DNA of 64,000 nt from Limimaricola sp. (GCF_016125575.1 NZ_WGLM01000001.1:1-64000); one strand, 5' to 3'. Positions 1-9,846 are shown, counted from the first letter of the stretch. Made by a program: numbers and translations. The notes: generated from the sequence alone by a model not told the origin.

Positions 1-140
1 AGATGGTGATGCCGGGCGACAACCTGAAGTTCAACGTCGAGCTGATCGCCCCGATCGCGATGGAAGACGGCCTGCGCTTCGCCATCCGTGAAGGCGGCCG
101 TACCGTCGGCGCCGGCGTCGTCTCGAAAATCATCGAGTGA
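1..140 (+). CDS. tuf: Elongation factor Tu, C-terminal end (partial)
   Basis: The first 45 complete codons read as the last part of domain 3 of EF-Tu, the GTPase that brings aminoacyl-tRNA to the ribosome. The near-invariant tail [15 protein letters not shown] is present before the stop, and MVMPGDN and [19 protein letters not shown] match the family. The start lies outside the window. Its position directly upstream of rpsJ is the usual str/S10 junction. A strong hairpin follows the stop. Confidence 0.97.
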   Translation, partial: MVMPGDNLKFNVELIAPIAMEDGLRFAIREGGRTVGAGVVSKIIE

Positions 141-156
141 TCGCGGACTGACTTTT

Positions 157-191
157 GACCGGGGCGCGCCCAGATGCGTGCCCCGGTCTTT
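157..191 (+). terminator. Strong hairpin after tuf
   Basis: Arms at 157-169 and 176-188 pair over 13 bp (GACCGGGGC against GCCCCGGTC, then inner pairs with one G-T), with a 6-base loop, followed by only TTT. It looks like an intrinsic terminator or partial terminator for tuf. No clear separate promoter is visible before rpsJ, so some read-through is likely. Confidence 0.6.
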
Positions 192-268
192 GAATGCGGG
201 TTCGACGTGGGGCGGCAATTCCGCCGTTCCACCTCTCAATCCAGAGCCGACAAGAAGAGGCCAAGACC

Positions 269-583
269 ATGGCAGGCCATAGCCAAAACATTCGCATCCG
301 CCTGAAGGCGTTCGACTATCGCGTGCTGGATGCCAGCACCGCCGAGATCGTGTCCACCGCCAAGCGGACCGGTGCCTCGGTGCGCGGGCCGATCCCGCTG
401 CCCAACAAGATCGAGAAGTTCACCGTTCTGCGGGGACCGCACATCGACAAGAAATCCCGCGACCAGTTCGAGATCCGCACCCACAAGCGGCTGCTCGATA
501 TCGTCGACCCGACGCCGCAGACCGTGGACGCGCTGATGAAGCTCGACCTGGCCGCTGGTGTCGACGTCGAGATCAAGGTCTGA
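269..583 (+). CDS. rpsJ: 30S ribosomal protein S10
   Basis: A 104-residue protein with the S10 sequence ([18 protein letters not shown] near the start, [13 protein letters not shown] near the middle). S10 sits in the head of the small subunit and also works as NusE in antitermination. The open frame runs further upstream, but the start at 269 is chosen because the protein there aligns with the family's usual N-terminus and AAGAGG lies at 255-260. It heads the S10 group. Confidence 0.97.
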   Translation: MAGHSQNIRIRLKAFDYRVLDASTAEIVSTAKRTGASVRGPIPLPNKIEKFTVLRGPHIDKKSRDQFEIRTHKRLLDIVDPTPQTVDALMKLDLAAGVDVEIKV

Positions 584-600
584 GAGGGGGCTTGAGAGAC

Positions 601-1455
601 ATGCTACGCTCTGGAATCATTGCAAAGAAAGTCGGCATGACCCGGCTTTTCATGGAAGACGGCAAGCAGGTGCCGGTGACCGTTCTGCAGCTGGACAAGC
701 TGCAGGTCGTCGCACAGCGCACCCCGGAAAAGGACGGCTACAGTGCCGTTCAGCTGGGCGCCGGCACCGCCAAGGTCAAGCGGGTGAGCGCGCCGATGCG
801 CGGCCACTTCGCCAAGGCCCAGGTTGAGCCCAAGCGCAAGATCGCCGAATTCCGCGTCGCCCCGGAAAACATGATTGCCGTCGGTGAAGAGATCACCGCC
901 AATCACTACTTCGCCGGGCAATTCGTCGACGTGTCGGGCACCTCAATCGGTAAGGGTTTTGCCGGTGTCATGAAGCGGCACAACTTTGGCGGTCTGCGGG
1001 CCAGCCACGGTGTGTCGGTCAGCCACCGCAGCCACGGTTCGGTCGGCCAGTGCCAGGATCCGGGCCGGATCTTCAAGGGCAAGAAGATGGCCGGGCACAT
1101 GGGCTCGGCCCGCGTGACGACCCAGAACCTGCAAGTCGTGCGCACCGACGCCGAGCGCGGGCTGATCATGGTCAAGGGCGCGGTCCCGGGCTCCAAGGGT
1201 GGCTGGGTCACTGTCAAGGATGCGGTGAAAAAGCCGGCCTCCGACAGCGTGATCTACCCGGCCGGTCTGAAGTCGCTCGACGAAGAAGCCAAGCGTCTGG
1301 CCGCCGAGGCCGCCGCCGCTGCCGCTGCTGAAGAAGCCGCCGCCGCGAAGGCTGCCGCCGAGGCCGAAGAAGCCGCGATGGCCGCCGCCGAAGCGGCCGC
1401 CAGTGAAACCCCGGCCGAAGACGCCGCTGATGGAGGCGAAAACAATGAAGGCTGA
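601..1455 (+). CDS. rplC: 50S ribosomal protein L3 with long Ala/Glu-rich tail
   Basis: L3 binds 23S rRNA close to the peptidyl-transferase centre. The N-terminus [15 protein letters not shown] fixes the start at ATG 601 rather than the TTG nine bases earlier. The core, including the [27 protein letters not shown] loop region, fills roughly the first 210 residues. The remaining 70 or so are almost only Ala and Glu, a low-complexity extension that E. coli L3 (209 residues) lacks. The last 11 bases overlap rplD, whose ribosome-binding site lies inside the tail. Confidence 0.96.
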   Translation: MLRSGIIAKKVGMTRLFMEDGKQVPVTVLQLDKLQVVAQRTPEKDGYSAVQLGAGTAKVKRVSAPMRGHFAKAQVEPKRKIAEFRVAPENMIAVGEEITANHYFAGQFVDVSGTSIGKGFAGVMKRHNFGGLRASHGVSVSHRSHGSVGQCQDPGRIFKGKKMAGHMGSARVTTQNLQVVRTDAERGLIMVKGAVPGSKGGWVTVKDAVKKPASDSVIYPAGLKSLDEEAKRLAAEAAAAAAAEEAAAAKAAAEAEEAAMAAAEAAASETPAEDAADGGENNEG

Positions 1456-2062
1456 TGCAATCAAGCTGGACGGCGCAGCCGCCGGCAGTGTCGAGCTGAA
1501 CGACGAGATCTTCGGTCTGGAGCCGCGTGCGGACATCCTGCACCGCGTCGTGCGTTGGCAGCGTGCGGCCGCCCAGCAGGGCACGCACAAGACCAAAGGC
1601 CGCTCCGAGGTCAGCTATTCGACCAAGAAGATCTATCGCCAGAAGGGCACCGGTGGTGCGCGTCACGGCGACAAGGGCGCGCCGATCTTCCGGCACGGCG
1701 GCACCTACAAGGGCCCGACGCCGCGCAGCCACGCCCATGACCTGACCAAGAAGTTCCGCAAGCTGGGCCTGCGCCATGCGCTGTCGGCCAAGCGCGCGGC
1801 GGGCGAACTGGTGGTTCTGGACGCGGCCACGGTGGCCGAGGCCAAGACCAGCATGCTGGCCAAGCAGGTGGGTGCGCTGGGCTGGAAGCGGGCGCTGATC
1901 ATCGACGCGGCCGTGAACGATGACTTCGCGCGCGCGGCCCGCAACATCGCCAACCTGGACGTGCTGCCCTCGATGGGCGCCAACGTCTACGACATCCTGC
2001 GGTCGGACACGCTTGTCCTGACCAAGGCCGGTGTCGAAGCCCTGGAGGCCCGTTTGAAATGA
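1445..2062 (+). CDS. rplD: 50S ribosomal protein L4
   Basis: A 205-residue L4, which lines the nascent peptide tunnel and in E. coli represses its own S10 operon. The RNA-contacting loop is clear ([23 protein letters not shown]). The start at 1445 is supported by GGAGG at 1432-1436, inside the end of rplC. Frames further upstream would only add residues from rplC sequence. The stop overlaps the rplW start in ATGA. Confidence 0.97.
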   Translation: MKADAIKLDGAAAGSVELNDEIFGLEPRADILHRVVRWQRAAAQQGTHKTKGRSEVSYSTKKIYRQKGTGGARHGDKGAPIFRHGGTYKGPTPRSHAHDLTKKFRKLGLRHALSAKRAAGELVVLDAATVAEAKTSMLAKQVGALGWKRALIIDAAVNDDFARAARNIANLDVLPSMGANVYDILRSDTLVLTKAGVEALEARLK

Positions 2063-2355
2063 GCGCGAAACCCGAACATTACGACGTGATCCGCAAGCCG
2101 GTCATCACCGAGAAGGCAACCATGGCCTCCGAGGCCAACGCGGTGGTCTTCGAAGTGGCGATGGCCGCCTCCAAGCCGCAGATCAAGGAAGCGGTCGAAG
2201 CGCTTTTCGGCGTCAAGGTGAAGGCGGTCAACACCACCATCACCAAGGGCAAGGTCAAGCGGTTCCGCGGATCGCTCGGCACCCGGAACGACGTCAAGAA
2301 AGCCTACGTCACCCTCGTCGAGGGGAACACGATTGACGTCTCGACCGGTCTCTAA
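2059..2355 (+). CDS. rplW: 50S ribosomal protein L23
   Basis: A 98-residue L23, located at the tunnel exit where it docks SRP and trigger factor. Typical features are [13 protein letters not shown] at the N-terminus and [21 protein letters not shown] near the C-terminus. It overlaps rplD by four bases (translational coupling). A strong hairpin separates it from rplB. Confidence 0.97.
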   Translation: MSAKPEHYDVIRKPVITEKATMASEANAVVFEVAMAASKPQIKEAVEALFGVKVKAVNTTITKGKVKRFRGSLGTRNDVKKAYVTLVEGNTIDVSTGL

Positions 2356-2370
2356 TATCTGACCGCATCC

Positions 2371-2407
2371 GCACGGCCCCGGATTCGATCCGGGGCCGCG
2401 CATTTTC
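2371..2407 (+). terminator. Hairpin with short T-run between rplW and rplB
   Basis: Perfect 11-bp arms (2374-2384 CGGCCCCGGAT, 2388-2398 ATCCGGGGCCG) with a 3-base loop, followed by GCATTTTC. It is stable enough to terminate, but the T-run is only four bases. It is probably a partial terminator or an RNA processing/stability element inside the S10 group. Confidence 0.55.
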
Positions 2408-2492
2408 GCCGGGGACCTAGCCGCAAATGGGCGGGGCCCTTTACCAAATAGACGGGGCCAACCCCCCGCAAAGCAAACGGAAGACACAAAGC

Positions 2493-3332
2493 ATGGCACT
2501 CAAGTCGTACAAGCCGACGACGCCGGGCCAGCGCGGGCTGGTGCTGATCGACCGTTCGGAGCTTTGGAAAGGTCGCCCCGTCAAGGCCCTCACCGAGGGT
2601 CTGACCAAGAACGGCGGCCGGAACAATACCGGGCGGATCACGATGCGACGCAAGGGCGGGGGCGCCAAGCGCCTGTACCGCATCGTCGACTTCAAGCGCA
2701 CCAAGTTCGACATGCCCGCCGTTGTGGGCCGCATCGAATATGACCCGAACCGGACCGCGTTCATCGCCCTGATCCAGTATGAAGACGGCGAACAGGCCTA
2801 TATCCTGGCGCCGCAGCGCCTCGCCGTTGGTGACAAGGTTGTCGCCGGTGCGAAGGTCGACATCAAGCCGGGCAACGCGATGCCCTTCTCGGGCATGCCG
2901 ATCGGCACGATCGTCCACAATGTCGAGCTGAAGCCCGGCAAGGGTGGCCAGATTGCCCGCGCCGCCGGAACCTACGCCCAGTTCGTTGGCCGCGATGGCG
3001 GCTACGCGCAGATCCGCCTGTCTTCGGGCGAGCTGCGGATGGTGCGGCAGGAATGCATGGCGACGGTTGGCGCGGTCTCGAACCCCGACAACTCGAACCA
3101 GAACATCGGCAAGGCCGGTCGCAACCGCCATTACGGCATCCGCCCCTCCGTCCGCGGTGTGGCCATGAACCCCATCGACCACCCGCATGGTGGTGGTGAA
3201 GGCCGGACTTCGGGTGGTCGTCACCCGGTCACGCCTTGGGGCAAGGGCACCAAGGGCAACAAGACCCGCAACCGGAACAAGGCGTCCAGCAAGCTGATCG
3301 TCCGCTCGCGCAACGCCAAGAAAGGGCGCTAA
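2493..3332 (+). CDS. rplB: 50S ribosomal protein L2
   Basis: A 279-residue L2, needed for subunit joining and peptidyl transfer. The hallmark segment around [14 protein letters not shown] with the functionally important His is intact, followed by the basic tail ending NAKKGR. The start at 2493 ([15 protein letters not shown]) matches family N-termini, with GGAAG at 2479-2483. The upstream extension of the open frame is not family-like. Confidence 0.98.
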   Translation: MALKSYKPTTPGQRGLVLIDRSELWKGRPVKALTEGLTKNGGRNNTGRITMRRKGGGAKRLYRIVDFKRTKFDMPAVVGRIEYDPNRTAFIALIQYEDGEQAYILAPQRLAVGDKVVAGAKVDIKPGNAMPFSGMPIGTIVHNVELKPGKGGQIARAAGTYAQFVGRDGGYAQIRLSSGELRMVRQECMATVGAVSNPDNSNQNIGKAGRNRHYGIRPSVRGVAMNPIDHPHGGGEGRTSGGRHPVTPWGKGTKGNKTRNRNKASSKLIVRSRNAKKGR

Positions 3333-3335
3333 CAC

Positions 3336-3614
3336 ATGGCACGCTCCGTATGGAAAGGCCCCTTTGTCGACGCCTACGTCCTGAAAAAGGCCGAGAAGGC
3401 GCGCGAAGGCACCCGCAACGAGGTGATCAAGATCTGGTCGCGTCGTTCTACCATCCTGCCGCAATTTGTCGGACTGACCTTCGGCGTCTACAACGGCAAA
3501 AAGCATATCCCCGTCAACGTCACGGAAGACATGATCGGTCAGAAGTTCGGTGAGTACTCGCCGACCCGGACCTATTACGGTCACGCTGCGGACAAGAAAG
3601 CGAAGAAGAAGTAA
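3336..3614 (+). CDS. rpsS: 30S ribosomal protein S19
   Basis: A 92-residue S19 of the small-subunit head, paired with S13. Recognisable are [12 protein letters not shown], the [22 protein letters not shown] segment and [11 protein letters not shown], ending in a Lys-rich tail. It begins three bases after rplB and ends three bases before rplV, so it is co-translated with them. Confidence 0.98.
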   Translation: MARSVWKGPFVDAYVLKKAEKAREGTRNEVIKIWSRRSTILPQFVGLTFGVYNGKKHIPVNVTEDMIGQKFGEYSPTRTYYGHAADKKAKKK

Positions 3615-3617
3615 GCC

Positions 3618-4010
3618 ATGAGCAAGGACAAGAATCCCCGCCGCGTGGCTGACAACGAAGCGATGGCCAAGACCCGCATGCTTCGCACCAGCCCGCAGAA
3701 ACTCAACCTCGTCGCCGCCATGATCCGCGGCAAGAAGGTGGACAAGGCGCTTGCCGATCTCACCTTCTCGAAGAAGCGGATCGCGGGCGACGTCAAGAAA
3801 TGCCTGCAATCGGCCATTGCCAACGCCGAGAACAACCACAGCCTCGACGTGGATGAACTCATCGTGGCCGAAGCCTATGTGGGCAAGAACCTGGTGCTCA
3901 AGCGCGGACGTCCGCGTGCGCGTGGCCGGTTCGGCAAGATCCTGAAGCCGTTTTCGGAACTGACCATCAAGGTGCGCCAGGTCGAAGCGCAAGCTGGGGA
4001 GCAAGCGTAA
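3618..4010 (+). CDS. rplV: 50S ribosomal protein L22
   Basis: A 130-residue L22, whose beta-hairpin (around [10 protein letters not shown]) reaches into the exit tunnel; mutations there give macrolide resistance in other bacteria. The first 15 residues ([14 protein letters not shown]) are an N-terminal addition relative to E. coli L22, where the conserved part begins near [13 protein letters not shown]. The stop overlaps the rpsC start in TAATG. Confidence 0.96.
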   Translation: MSKDKNPRRVADNEAMAKTRMLRTSPQKLNLVAAMIRGKKVDKALADLTFSKKRIAGDVKKCLQSAIANAENNHSLDVDELIVAEAYVGKNLVLKRGRPRARGRFGKILKPFSELTIKVRQVEAQAGEQA

Positions 4011-4732
4011 TGGGTAACAAAGTCAATCCCGTGGGCATGCGCCTGCAGGTCAACCGGACCTGGGACAGCCGTTGGTTTGCCGATACCAAGGACTACGGCA
4101 ACCTGCTGCTTGAAGACCTCAAGATGAAGGACTTCATCCGCAAGGAGGCCAAGCAGGCCGGCGTGAGCCACGTCATCATCGAGCGTCCGCACAAGAAGTG
4201 CCGCGTCACGATCCATGCGGCCCGCCCCGGTGTCATCATCGGCAAGAAGGGCGCAGACATCGAGACGCTGCGCCGCAAGCTGGCCAACCTGACCAAGTCG
4301 GAACTGCACCTCAACATCGTCGAGGTCCGCAAGCCCGAACTGGACGCCGCGCTGGTGGGTGAGAGCATTGCCCAGCAACTGGAGCGCCGGGTCAGCTTCC
4401 GCCGCGCAATGAAGCGTGCGGTGCAGAACGCCATGCGGATGGGTGCCCTGGGCATCCGGGTGAACGTGTCGGGCCGCCTCGGCGGCGCCGAGATCGCCCG
4501 GACCGAGTGGTACCGCGAAGGCCGTGTGCCGCTGCACACCCTGCGTGCCGACATCGACTATGCGCTGTCCGAAGCGATGACGCCCTATGGGATCATCGGG
4601 ATCAAGGTCTGGATTTTCCGGGGCGAGATCATGGAGCACGACCCGCAGGCGCGTGATCGCCGGCAGGCCGAACTGCAGGAAGGCGCCATTCCGCGTGGCG
4701 CTGGCGGCGGTCGCCGCGACCGCGACCGGTAA
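4010..4732 (+). CDS. rpsC: 30S ribosomal protein S3
   Basis: A 240-residue S3 forming part of the mRNA entry tunnel. It has the KH-type RNA-binding segment ([17 protein letters not shown], about residues 77-95) and the C-terminal S3 domain ([31 protein letters not shown]). The C-terminus is an Arg/Gly-rich stretch ([13 protein letters not shown]). Translation is coupled to rplV by a one-base overlap. Confidence 0.98.
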   Translation: MGNKVNPVGMRLQVNRTWDSRWFADTKDYGNLLLEDLKMKDFIRKEAKQAGVSHVIIERPHKKCRVTIHAARPGVIIGKKGADIETLRRKLANLTKSELHLNIVEVRKPELDAALVGESIAQQLERRVSFRRAMKRAVQNAMRMGALGIRVNVSGRLGGAEIARTEWYREGRVPLHTLRADIDYALSEAMTPYGIIGIKVWIFRGEIMEHDPQARDRRQAELQEGAIPRGAGGGRRDRDR

Positions 4733-4744
4733 GGAGTAGAGAAG

Positions 4745-5158
4745 ATGCTGCAACCAAAGCGCACGAAATTCCGCAAGCTCCACAAGGGCCGGATTCATGG
4801 CGAAGCCAAGGGCGGGTCTGACCTGAACTTCGGCACCTTCGGCCTGAAGGCAACCCAGCCCGAGCGGGTTACCGCTCGGCAGATCGAGGCCGCACGGCGC
4901 GCGCTGACGCGTCACATGAAGCGTCAGGGCCGCGTCTGGATCCGGATCTTCCCGGATGTGCCGGTCACCTCCAAGCCCACCGAAGTGCGGATGGGTAAGG
5001 GTAAGGGTTCGGTCGATTACTGGGCCGCCCGCGTGAAGCCCGGCCGGATCATGTTCGAGATCGACGGCGTGTCCGAGGACATCGCCCGCGAGGCGCTGCG
5101 CCTGGCCGCGATGAAGCTGCCGATCAAGACCCGCACCGTGGTCCGCGAAGACTGGTAA
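4745..5158 (+). CDS. rplP: 50S ribosomal protein L16
   Basis: A 137-residue L16, which helps position A-site t[22 protein letters not shown] at the start and [18 protein letters not shown] are typical. AAGGAGTAGAGAAG gives a strong ribosome-binding site 12 bases after rpsC. It is the last gene before a full intrinsic terminator, so it ends the first transcription segment of the S10 group. Confidence 0.97.
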   Translation: MLQPKRTKFRKLHKGRIHGEAKGGSDLNFGTFGLKATQPERVTARQIEAARRALTRHMKRQGRVWIRIFPDVPVTSKPTEVRMGKGKGSVDYWAARVKPGRIMFEIDGVSEDIAREALRLAAMKLPIKTRTVVREDW

Positions 5159-5185
5159 GCGGTCCCGCCGCAGAGTGACTTAGGT

Positions 5186-5221
5186 AAACCCCCGTCCGAA
5201 AAGGCGGGGGTTTGCGTTTTT
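5186..5221 (+). terminator. Intrinsic terminator after rplP
   Basis: Arms AAACCCCCG (5186-5194) and CGGGGGTTT (5205-5213) form a 9-bp stem, followed by GCG and TTTTT at 5217-5221. This is a textbook rho-independent signal inside what is normally a continuous S10/spc run. rpmC onward must depend on read-through or on a promoter in the next 200 bases. Confidence 0.8.
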
Positions 5222-5306
5222 CCGCTGCCATGCCGCCTGAAAACCGGCCGATCCCGGCCGAATTGTGCGATGGTTGGGAAATATGGATAGTTTTCCCGCC
5301 GGGGGC

Positions 5307-5334
5307 TTGCGCCATGACGTCATCCCGTCTATGA
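5307..5334 (+). promoter_or_regulatory. Possible promoter for rpmC-rpsQ and downstream genes
   Basis: TTGCGC (5307-5312) and CTATGA (5329-5334) are separated by 16 bases in the 266-base gap between rplP and rpmC. The match is modest. The location, after a full terminator and before a long run of essential genes, is the main argument. Confidence 0.3.
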
Positions 5335-5424
5335 GCCAGCCTTCATCTGAACTCCACCGGAATCAGGGTGACCCGAACGCGTTTTCCGCAGGGGCCCTCC
5401 GGTGATGTCGAAAGGAAAAAGGCG

Positions 5425-5643
5425 ATGGACGCCGCTGAACTTCGTAACAAGACCCCCGACCAGCTGCGGGAAGATCTTGTGGCGCTGAAGAAAGAGCAGT
5501 TCAACCTGCGCTTTCAACAGGCCACGGGCCAGCTTGAGAACTCCGCCCGCATGCGTGTGGTGCGTCGCGACGCAGCCCGCGTGCTGACCGTGCTGAACCA
5601 GAAAGCGGCCGCCGCCGCCAAATCGACCGAAGCGGAGGCCTGA
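5425..5643 (+). CDS. rpmC: 50S ribosomal protein L29
   Basis: A 72-residue L29 near the tunnel exit. [35 protein letters not shown] is the usual helical hairpin. The start at 5425 is preceded by AAAGGA at 5411-5416; the frame is open further upstream but gives non-family residues. An Ala-rich tail ([12 protein letters not shown]) closes the protein. It lies four bases before rpsQ. Confidence 0.95.
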   Translation: MDAAELRNKTPDQLREDLVALKKEQFNLRFQQATGQLENSARMRVVRRDAARVLTVLNQKAAAAAKSTEAEA

Positions 5644-5646
5644 TCC

Positions 5647-5877
5647 ATGCCGAAACGCATCCTTCAGGGCACCGTGGTGTCCAACCAGAACGCCCAGACC
5701 GTGACCGTGTCGGTCGAGCGTCGCTTCAAGCACCCGCTGCTGCACAAGACCGTGCGCAAGACCAAGAAATACCGCGCGCATGACGAAACCAACGCCTTCA
5801 ACATCGGCGATGTCGTTCGCATTCAGGAATGCGCGCCGAAGTCGAAAACCAAACGCTGGGAGGTTATCGCCTCTTAA
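5647..5877 (+). CDS. rpsQ: 30S ribosomal protein S17
   Basis: A 76-residue S17, an OB-fold protein binding 16S rRNA early in assembly. [40 protein letters not shown] and the [15 protein letters not shown] stretch are conserved. A short hairpin (TGGGGT-CGTT-ACCCCA) lies in the 63-base gap before rplN. Confidence 0.97.
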   Translation: MPKRILQGTVVSNQNAQTVTVSVERRFKHPLLHKTVRKTKKYRAHDETNAFNIGDVVRIQECAPKSKTKRWEVIAS

Positions 5878-5940
5878 GCGGTAACAGTCCGGTTCCATCG
5901 AAACCCTGGGGTCGTTACCCCAAAGGTCGGGAGAAACCAC

Positions 5941-6309
5941 ATGATCCAGATGCAGACCAATCTGGATGTCGCTGACAACTCCGGCGCACGCCGGGTGCAG
6001 TGCATCAAGGTTCTCGGCGGTTCGCACCGCCGTTACGCGTCGGTCGGCGACATCATCGTAGTCTCGGTGAAAGAAGCCATTCCGCGCGGTCGCGTGAAGA
6101 AGGGCGATGTCCGCAAGGCCGTCGTCGTGCGCACCGCCAAGGAAGTCCGCCGTGAAGATGGCACCGCGATCCGCTTTGATCGCAACGCTGCCGTCATCAT
6201 CAACAACAACATGGAGCCGATCGGCACCCGTATCTTCGGGCCGGTGGTGCGCGAACTGCGCGCCAAGAACTTCATGAAGATCATCTCGCTGGCGCCGGAG
6301 GTGCTCTGA
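5941..6309 (+). CDS. rplN: 50S ribosomal protein L14
   Basis: A 122-residue L14, which contacts 16S rRNA at an intersubunit bridge and is the docking site for silencing factor RsfS. It is full length, with the signature [32 protein letters not shown] lies just upstream. The TGA stop shares its last base with the rplX start. Confidence 0.98.
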   Translation: MIQMQTNLDVADNSGARRVQCIKVLGGSHRRYASVGDIIVVSVKEAIPRGRVKKGDVRKAVVVRTAKEVRREDGTAIRFDRNAAVIINNNMEPIGTRIFGPVVRELRAKNFMKIISLAPEVL

Positions 6310-6614
6310 TGGCTGCGAAACTGAAAAAGGGCGACAACGTCGTCGTGCTGGCCGGCAAGGACAAGGGCCTCAAGGGGCAGATCCAGTCGGTTGATCCCAA
6401 GGCGAACAAGGCCGTGGTGGAAGGCGTGAACATGGCCGTCCGCCACATGAAGCAGACCCAGACCCAGCAGGGCGGCCGCACGCCGAAGGCGATGCCGATC
6501 GACCTGTCGAACCTGGCTCTCGTCGATGCCAACGGCAAGGCCACCCGCGTCGGCTTTCGCATGGACGGCGACACCAAGGTGCGCTTCGCCAAGACCACAG
6601 GGGATGCAATCTGA
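6309..6614 (+). CDS. rplX: 50S ribosomal protein L24
   Basis: A 101-residue L24, an assembly-initiating protein with a KOW motif ([20 protein letters not shown]). Its start and stop each overlap a neighbour by one base (TGATG on both sides), so rplN-rplX-rplE are probably translated in a coupled series. Confidence 0.97.
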   Translation: MAAKLKKGDNVVVLAGKDKGLKGQIQSVDPKANKAVVEGVNMAVRHMKQTQTQQGGRTPKAMPIDLSNLALVDANGKATRVGFRMDGDTKVRFAKTTGDAI

Positions 6615-7177
6615 TGCTTGATACTGCAACCTATACCCCCCGGCTGAAGGCGCATTACGCCGCTGCCGTTCGCGCCGCTCTGAAAGAAGAGTTCGGCTAC
6701 AAGAACGACATGCAGATCCCGCGTCTGGACAAGATCGTCCTGAACATCGGCTGCGGAGCCGAGGCCGTGCGTGACAGCAAGAAGGCCAAGTCGGCGCAGG
6801 AAGACCTGAGCACGATCGCCGGCCAGAAGGCCGTTGTCACCAAGGCCAAGAAATCGATCGCCGGTTTCCGCGTTCGCGAGGAAATGCCGCTGGGCGCCAA
6901 GGTGACGCTGCGCGGCGACCGGATGTATGAATTCCTTGACCGCCTGATCACCGTGGCCCTGCCGCGCGTCCGCGACTTCCGCGGCGTTTCCGGCAAGTCG
7001 TTCGACGGTCGTGGCAACTACGCCACCGGCATCAAGGAACACATCGTTTTCCCCGAGATCAACTTCGACAAGGTCGATGAAGTCTGGGGGATGGACATCG
7101 TCATCTGCACCACCGCGAAGACCGACGCGGAAGCGAAGGCGCTGTTGAAGCATTTCAACATGCCGTTCAACAGCTGA
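6614..7177 (+). CDS. rplE: 50S ribosomal protein L5
   Basis: A 187-residue L5, part of the 5S rRNA complex and the B1b bridge. [17 protein letters not shown], the [29 protein letters not shown] core and the [14 protein letters not shown] segment are typical. It is slightly longer at the N-terminus than E. coli L5 (179). It is coupled to rplX by a one-base overlap. Confidence 0.98.
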   Translation: MLDTATYTPRLKAHYAAAVRAALKEEFGYKNDMQIPRLDKIVLNIGCGAEAVRDSKKAKSAQEDLSTIAGQKAVVTKAKKSIAGFRVREEMPLGAKVTLRGDRMYEFLDRLITVALPRVRDFRGVSGKSFDGRGNYATGIKEHIVFPEINFDKVDEVWGMDIVICTTAKTDAEAKALLKHFNMPFNS

Positions 7178-7199
7178 AGCAGCGGTAGGAGAGAGAATT

Positions 7200-7505
7200 A
7201 TGGCTAAGAAATCCATGATCGAACGCGAGAAGAAGCGCGAACGCTTGGTCAATACCTACGCCGCCAAGCGCGCCGCGCTGAAGGCGATCATTGCAGACCA
7301 GTCCAAGCCGGTCGAAGAGCGCTTCAAGGCGAGCCTGAAACTGGCTCAACTGCCGCGCAACTCGTCGGCGACGCGGCTTCACAACCGCTGCCAACTCACC
7401 GGGCGTCCCCACGCCTATTACCGGAAACTGAAGGTCAGCCGGATCATGCTGCGCGAGCTTGGCTCGAACGGCGAGATCCCCGGCATGGTCAAGTCGAGCT
7501 GGTAA
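7200..7505 (+). CDS. rpsN: 30S ribosomal protein S14 (zinc-independent type)
   Basis: A 101-residue S14 of the head of the small subunit. It is the long C-minus form: the region that carries two CxxC pairs in zinc-type S14 has only one Cys here ([16 protein letters not shown]). It starts [17 protein letters not shown] after AGGAGAGAG at 7188-7196. Confidence 0.97.
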   Translation: MAKKSMIEREKKRERLVNTYAAKRAALKAIIADQSKPVEERFKASLKLAQLPRNSSATRLHNRCQLTGRPHAYYRKLKVSRIMLRELGSNGEIPGMVKSSW

Positions 7506-7517
7506 GGAGGGCGTACA

Positions 7518-7910
7518 ATGAACGATCCGATCGGTGATATGCTGACCCGTATCCGCAACAGCCAGATGCGCGGCAAGGCCATGGTGGAAACGCCGGCGTC
7601 CAAGCTGCGGGCCTGGGTGCTCGATGTGCTGGCCGACGAAGGCTACATCCGCGGCTACCAGAAGATCGATGGCAAGGACGGCCACCCCGCCCTGCGCATC
7701 GAGCTGAAATATTTCGAAGGCACCCCTGTCATTCGCGAAATCAAACGGGTCTCCAAACCCGGCCGTCGCGTCTACATGGGCGTCAAGGACATCCCCTCGG
7801 TCCGTCAGGGCCTGGGTGTGTCGATTGTCTCCACGCCCAAGGGCGTGATGTCGGATGCACATGCACGCGCGGCCAATGTTGGCGGCGAAGTGCTTTGCAC
7901 CATCTTCTAA
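7518..7910 (+). CDS. rpsH: 30S ribosomal protein S8
   Basis: A 130-residue S8, a central-domain assembly protein that in E. coli also represses the spc operon at the rplE region. [20 protein letters not shown] and the C-terminal [22 protein letters not shown] are conserved. AAGGAGG precedes the start closely. Confidence 0.98.
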   Translation: MNDPIGDMLTRIRNSQMRGKAMVETPASKLRAWVLDVLADEGYIRGYQKIDGKDGHPALRIELKYFEGTPVIREIKRVSKPGRRVYMGVKDIPSVRQGLGVSIVSTPKGVMSDAHARAANVGGEVLCTIF

Positions 7911-7922
7911 GGAGGCCCGGCA

Positions 7923-8456
7923 ATGTCTCGTATTGGTAAGAAGCCGGTGCCGATGCCGAAAGGTGTCAGCGCCTCCGTGTCCGGTCAGACGGTCGAGGTG
8001 AAGGGGCCCAAGGGCACCCGCAGCTTCACCGGCACCGACGACGTGACCATCACGATCGAGGAAGACGCGATCAAGGTGACCCCTCGTGGCACCTCCAAGC
8101 GCGCCCGCCAGCAGTGGGGCATGTCCCGCTCGATGATCGAGAATTTAGTGACCGGCGTGACCACCGGCTTCAAGAAAGAGCTGGAGATCAACGGCGTGGG
8201 TTACCGCGCGCAGATGCAGGGCAATGTCCTGAAGCTGGCGCTGGGTTACAGCCACGACGTGGACTTCGAAGTGCCTGCCGGCGTGACCGTGACCGCGCCG
8301 AAACTGACCGAAATCGTTGTGGAAGGGATCGACCAGCAGCTTGTTGGCCAGGTCGCCGCGAACATCCGCGAATGGCGTGGTCCCGAGCCCTACAAGGGCA
8401 AAGGGATCAAGTACAAGGGCGAGTTCATCTTCCGCAAGGAAGGCAAGAAGAAGTAA
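7923..8456 (+). CDS. rplF: 50S ribosomal protein L6
   Basis: A 177-residue L6 near the factor-binding centre, made of two similar domains. [29 protein letters not shown] and the C-terminal [25 protein letters not shown] are characteristic. AAGGAGG lies at the rpsH stop. It ends 11 bases before rplR. Confidence 0.98.
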   Translation: MSRIGKKPVPMPKGVSASVSGQTVEVKGPKGTRSFTGTDDVTITIEEDAIKVTPRGTSKRARQQWGMSRSMIENLVTGVTTGFKKELEINGVGYRAQMQGNVLKLALGYSHDVDFEVPAGVTVTAPKLTEIVVEGIDQQLVGQVAANIREWRGPEPYKGKGIKYKGEFIFRKEGKKK

Positions 8457-8467
8457 GGATCGCGAAA

Positions 8468-8827
8468 ATGGCAACCAGCAAAAGAAGCCTGTTTCTGAAG
8501 CGCCGCCAGCGCGTTCGGAGCAAATTGCGGGCAGTGAATGCCGGGCGCATGCGCCTGTCGATCCACCGCTCGTCCAAGAACATCAGTGCCCAGCTGATCG
8601 ACGATGTGAGCGGCGTGACGCTTGCCTCGGCGTCGAGTCTGGAAAAAGACCTCGGCGTTGTCGGCAAGAACAACATCGACGCGGCCCGGATCGTGGGTAC
8701 GGCGATTGCCGAGCGCGCGAAGAAGGCCGGCGTGGACGCCGCCTATTTCGACCGTGGCGGTTTCCTGTTCCATGGCAAGGTCAAGGCGCTTGCCGACGCC
8801 GCGCGTGAAGCGGGCCTGAATATCTGA
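8468..8827 (+). CDS. rplR: 50S ribosomal protein L18
   Basis: A 119-residue L18, which binds 5S rRNA with L5. The start at 8468 ([22 protein letters not shown]) follows AAGGA at 8455-8459. A much longer open frame exists upstream, but it is the shifted frame of rpl[18 protein letters not shown] and the C-terminal [24 protein letters not shown] are standard L18. Confidence 0.97.
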   Translation: MATSKRSLFLKRRQRVRSKLRAVNAGRMRLSIHRSSKNISAQLIDDVSGVTLASASSLEKDLGVVGKNNIDAARIVGTAIAERAKKAGVDAAYFDRGGFLFHGKVKALADAAREAGLNI

Positions 8828-8832
8828 CGGCG

Positions 8833-8850
8833 AGGGCGGTTCGCCGCCCT
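8833..8850 (+). other. UUCG-loop hairpin after rplR
   Basis: AGGGCGG and CCGCCCT pair around a TTCG tetraloop, six bases after the rplR stop. There is no T-run, so it is more likely an RNA stability or pausing element than a terminator. It lies in the 131-base gap before rpsE. Confidence 0.5.
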
Positions 8851-8958
8851 TCGCAAGACACCTGCAGGGCGCAATCGCGTCCTCGATGATCGGGGCCCCT
8901 GACGGGCACTTCGATTGGACCACATGGCGCAAGCCACCGATAAAGGGATGCCAGCTAG

Positions 8959-9540
8959 ATGGCCGAACAGAGAGATAACAACCGCGGTCGTCGTCCGCGC
9001 GAGGATGCCACGCCGGAATTCGCCGACCGCCTGGTCGCGATCAACCGCGTGTCCAAGACCGTCAAGGGCGGCAAGCGCTTCGGCTTTGCCGCGCTCGTCG
9101 TCGTGGGCGACCAGAAGGGCCGCGTCGGCTTTGGCAAGGGCAAGGCCAAGGAAGTGCCGGAAGCCATCCGCAAGGCCACCGAGCAGGCGCGCCGCAGCAT
9201 GATCCGCGTCGCGTTGCGCGAAGGCCGCACGCTGCACCATGACATGGAAGGTCGCCACGGCGCCGGCCGCGTCGTGATGCGCGCCGCCGTCGAGGGTACC
9301 GGCATCATCGCCGGTGGTCCGATGCGCGCGGTGTTCGAGATGCTCGGCGTCAAGGACGTTGTGTCCAAGTCGATCGGCTCGTCCAACCCCTACAACATGA
9401 TCCGCGCCACCATCGACGGCCTGCAGAAGGAATCGAGCCCCCGTTCGGTCGCGCAGCGTCGCGGCAAGAAGGTGGCCGACATCCTGCGCAAGGGCGACGA
9501 GGCCCCCGCGACCGAGACCGCCGAAGCGGCTGAAGCCTGA
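8959..9540 (+). CDS. rpsE: 30S ribosomal protein S5
   Basis: A 193-residue S5 involved in decoding fidelity and mRNA unwinding. It has the double-stranded RNA-binding-like N-terminal domain ([36 protein letters not shown] in parts) and the [20 protein letters not shown] segment. It is longer than E. coli S5 (167) because of an N-terminal Arg-rich stretch and an Ala/Glu tail. AAAGGG lies 12 bases upstream, a somewhat long spacing. Confidence 0.96.
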   Translation: MAEQRDNNRGRRPREDATPEFADRLVAINRVSKTVKGGKRFGFAALVVVGDQKGRVGFGKGKAKEVPEAIRKATEQARRSMIRVALREGRTLHHDMEGRHGAGRVVMRAAVEGTGIIAGGPMRAVFEMLGVKDVVSKSIGSSNPYNMIRATIDGLQKESSPRSVAQRRGKKVADILRKGDEAPATETAEAAEA

Positions 9541-9551
9541 GGAGACCTGAC

Positions 9552-9743
9552 ATGGCCAAGAAGACCATCGTCGTAAAGCAGATCGGCTCGCCGATCCGCC
9601 GCCCCGCTGTCCAGCGCGCCACCCTGGTGGGCCTGGGCCTGAACAAGATGCACCGCACCCGCGAGCTTGAGGATACGCCCTCGGTCCGCGGCATGGTCAA
9701 CTCGATTCCGCACCTCGTCGAGATCATCGAAGAGCGCGGCTGA
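9552..9743 (+). CDS. rpmD: 50S ribosomal protein L30
   Basis: A 63-residue L30. [39 protein letters not shown] follows the family closely, with the usual GLGL and LEDTP elements. GGAGA precedes the start. It is followed by a hairpin and a 103-base gap before rplO. Confidence 0.96.
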   Translation: MAKKTIVVKQIGSPIRRPAVQRATLVGLGLNKMHRTRELEDTPSVRGMVNSIPHLVEIIEERG

Positions 9744-9751
9744 GCCGCAGC

Positions 9752-9781
9752 GCGGGGCCCGTTGCACGGCCCCGCATTTTC
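9752..9781 (+). terminator. Hairpin with short T-run between rpmD and rplO
   Basis: GCGGGGCC (9752-9759) pairs with GGCCCCGC (9768-9775) over an 8-base loop and is followed by ATTTTC. The tail GCATTTTC is the same as after the rplW and bztA hairpins. It is likely a partial terminator or processing site inside the spc group. Confidence 0.5.
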
Positions 9782-9846
9782 ACGTTTGAACGCCGTGTGC
9801 CTCGGTCCCGTCGCTGGGCGAGGTCTTCCGGCAAAGGAGAAGCGAC

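Noticed and set aside
2352-4004. 550-codon minus-strand frame across rplB-rplV
   Set aside because: Antisense to four confirmed ribosomal genes; composition is His/Asp/Arg-rich as expected from complemented GC-rich codons.
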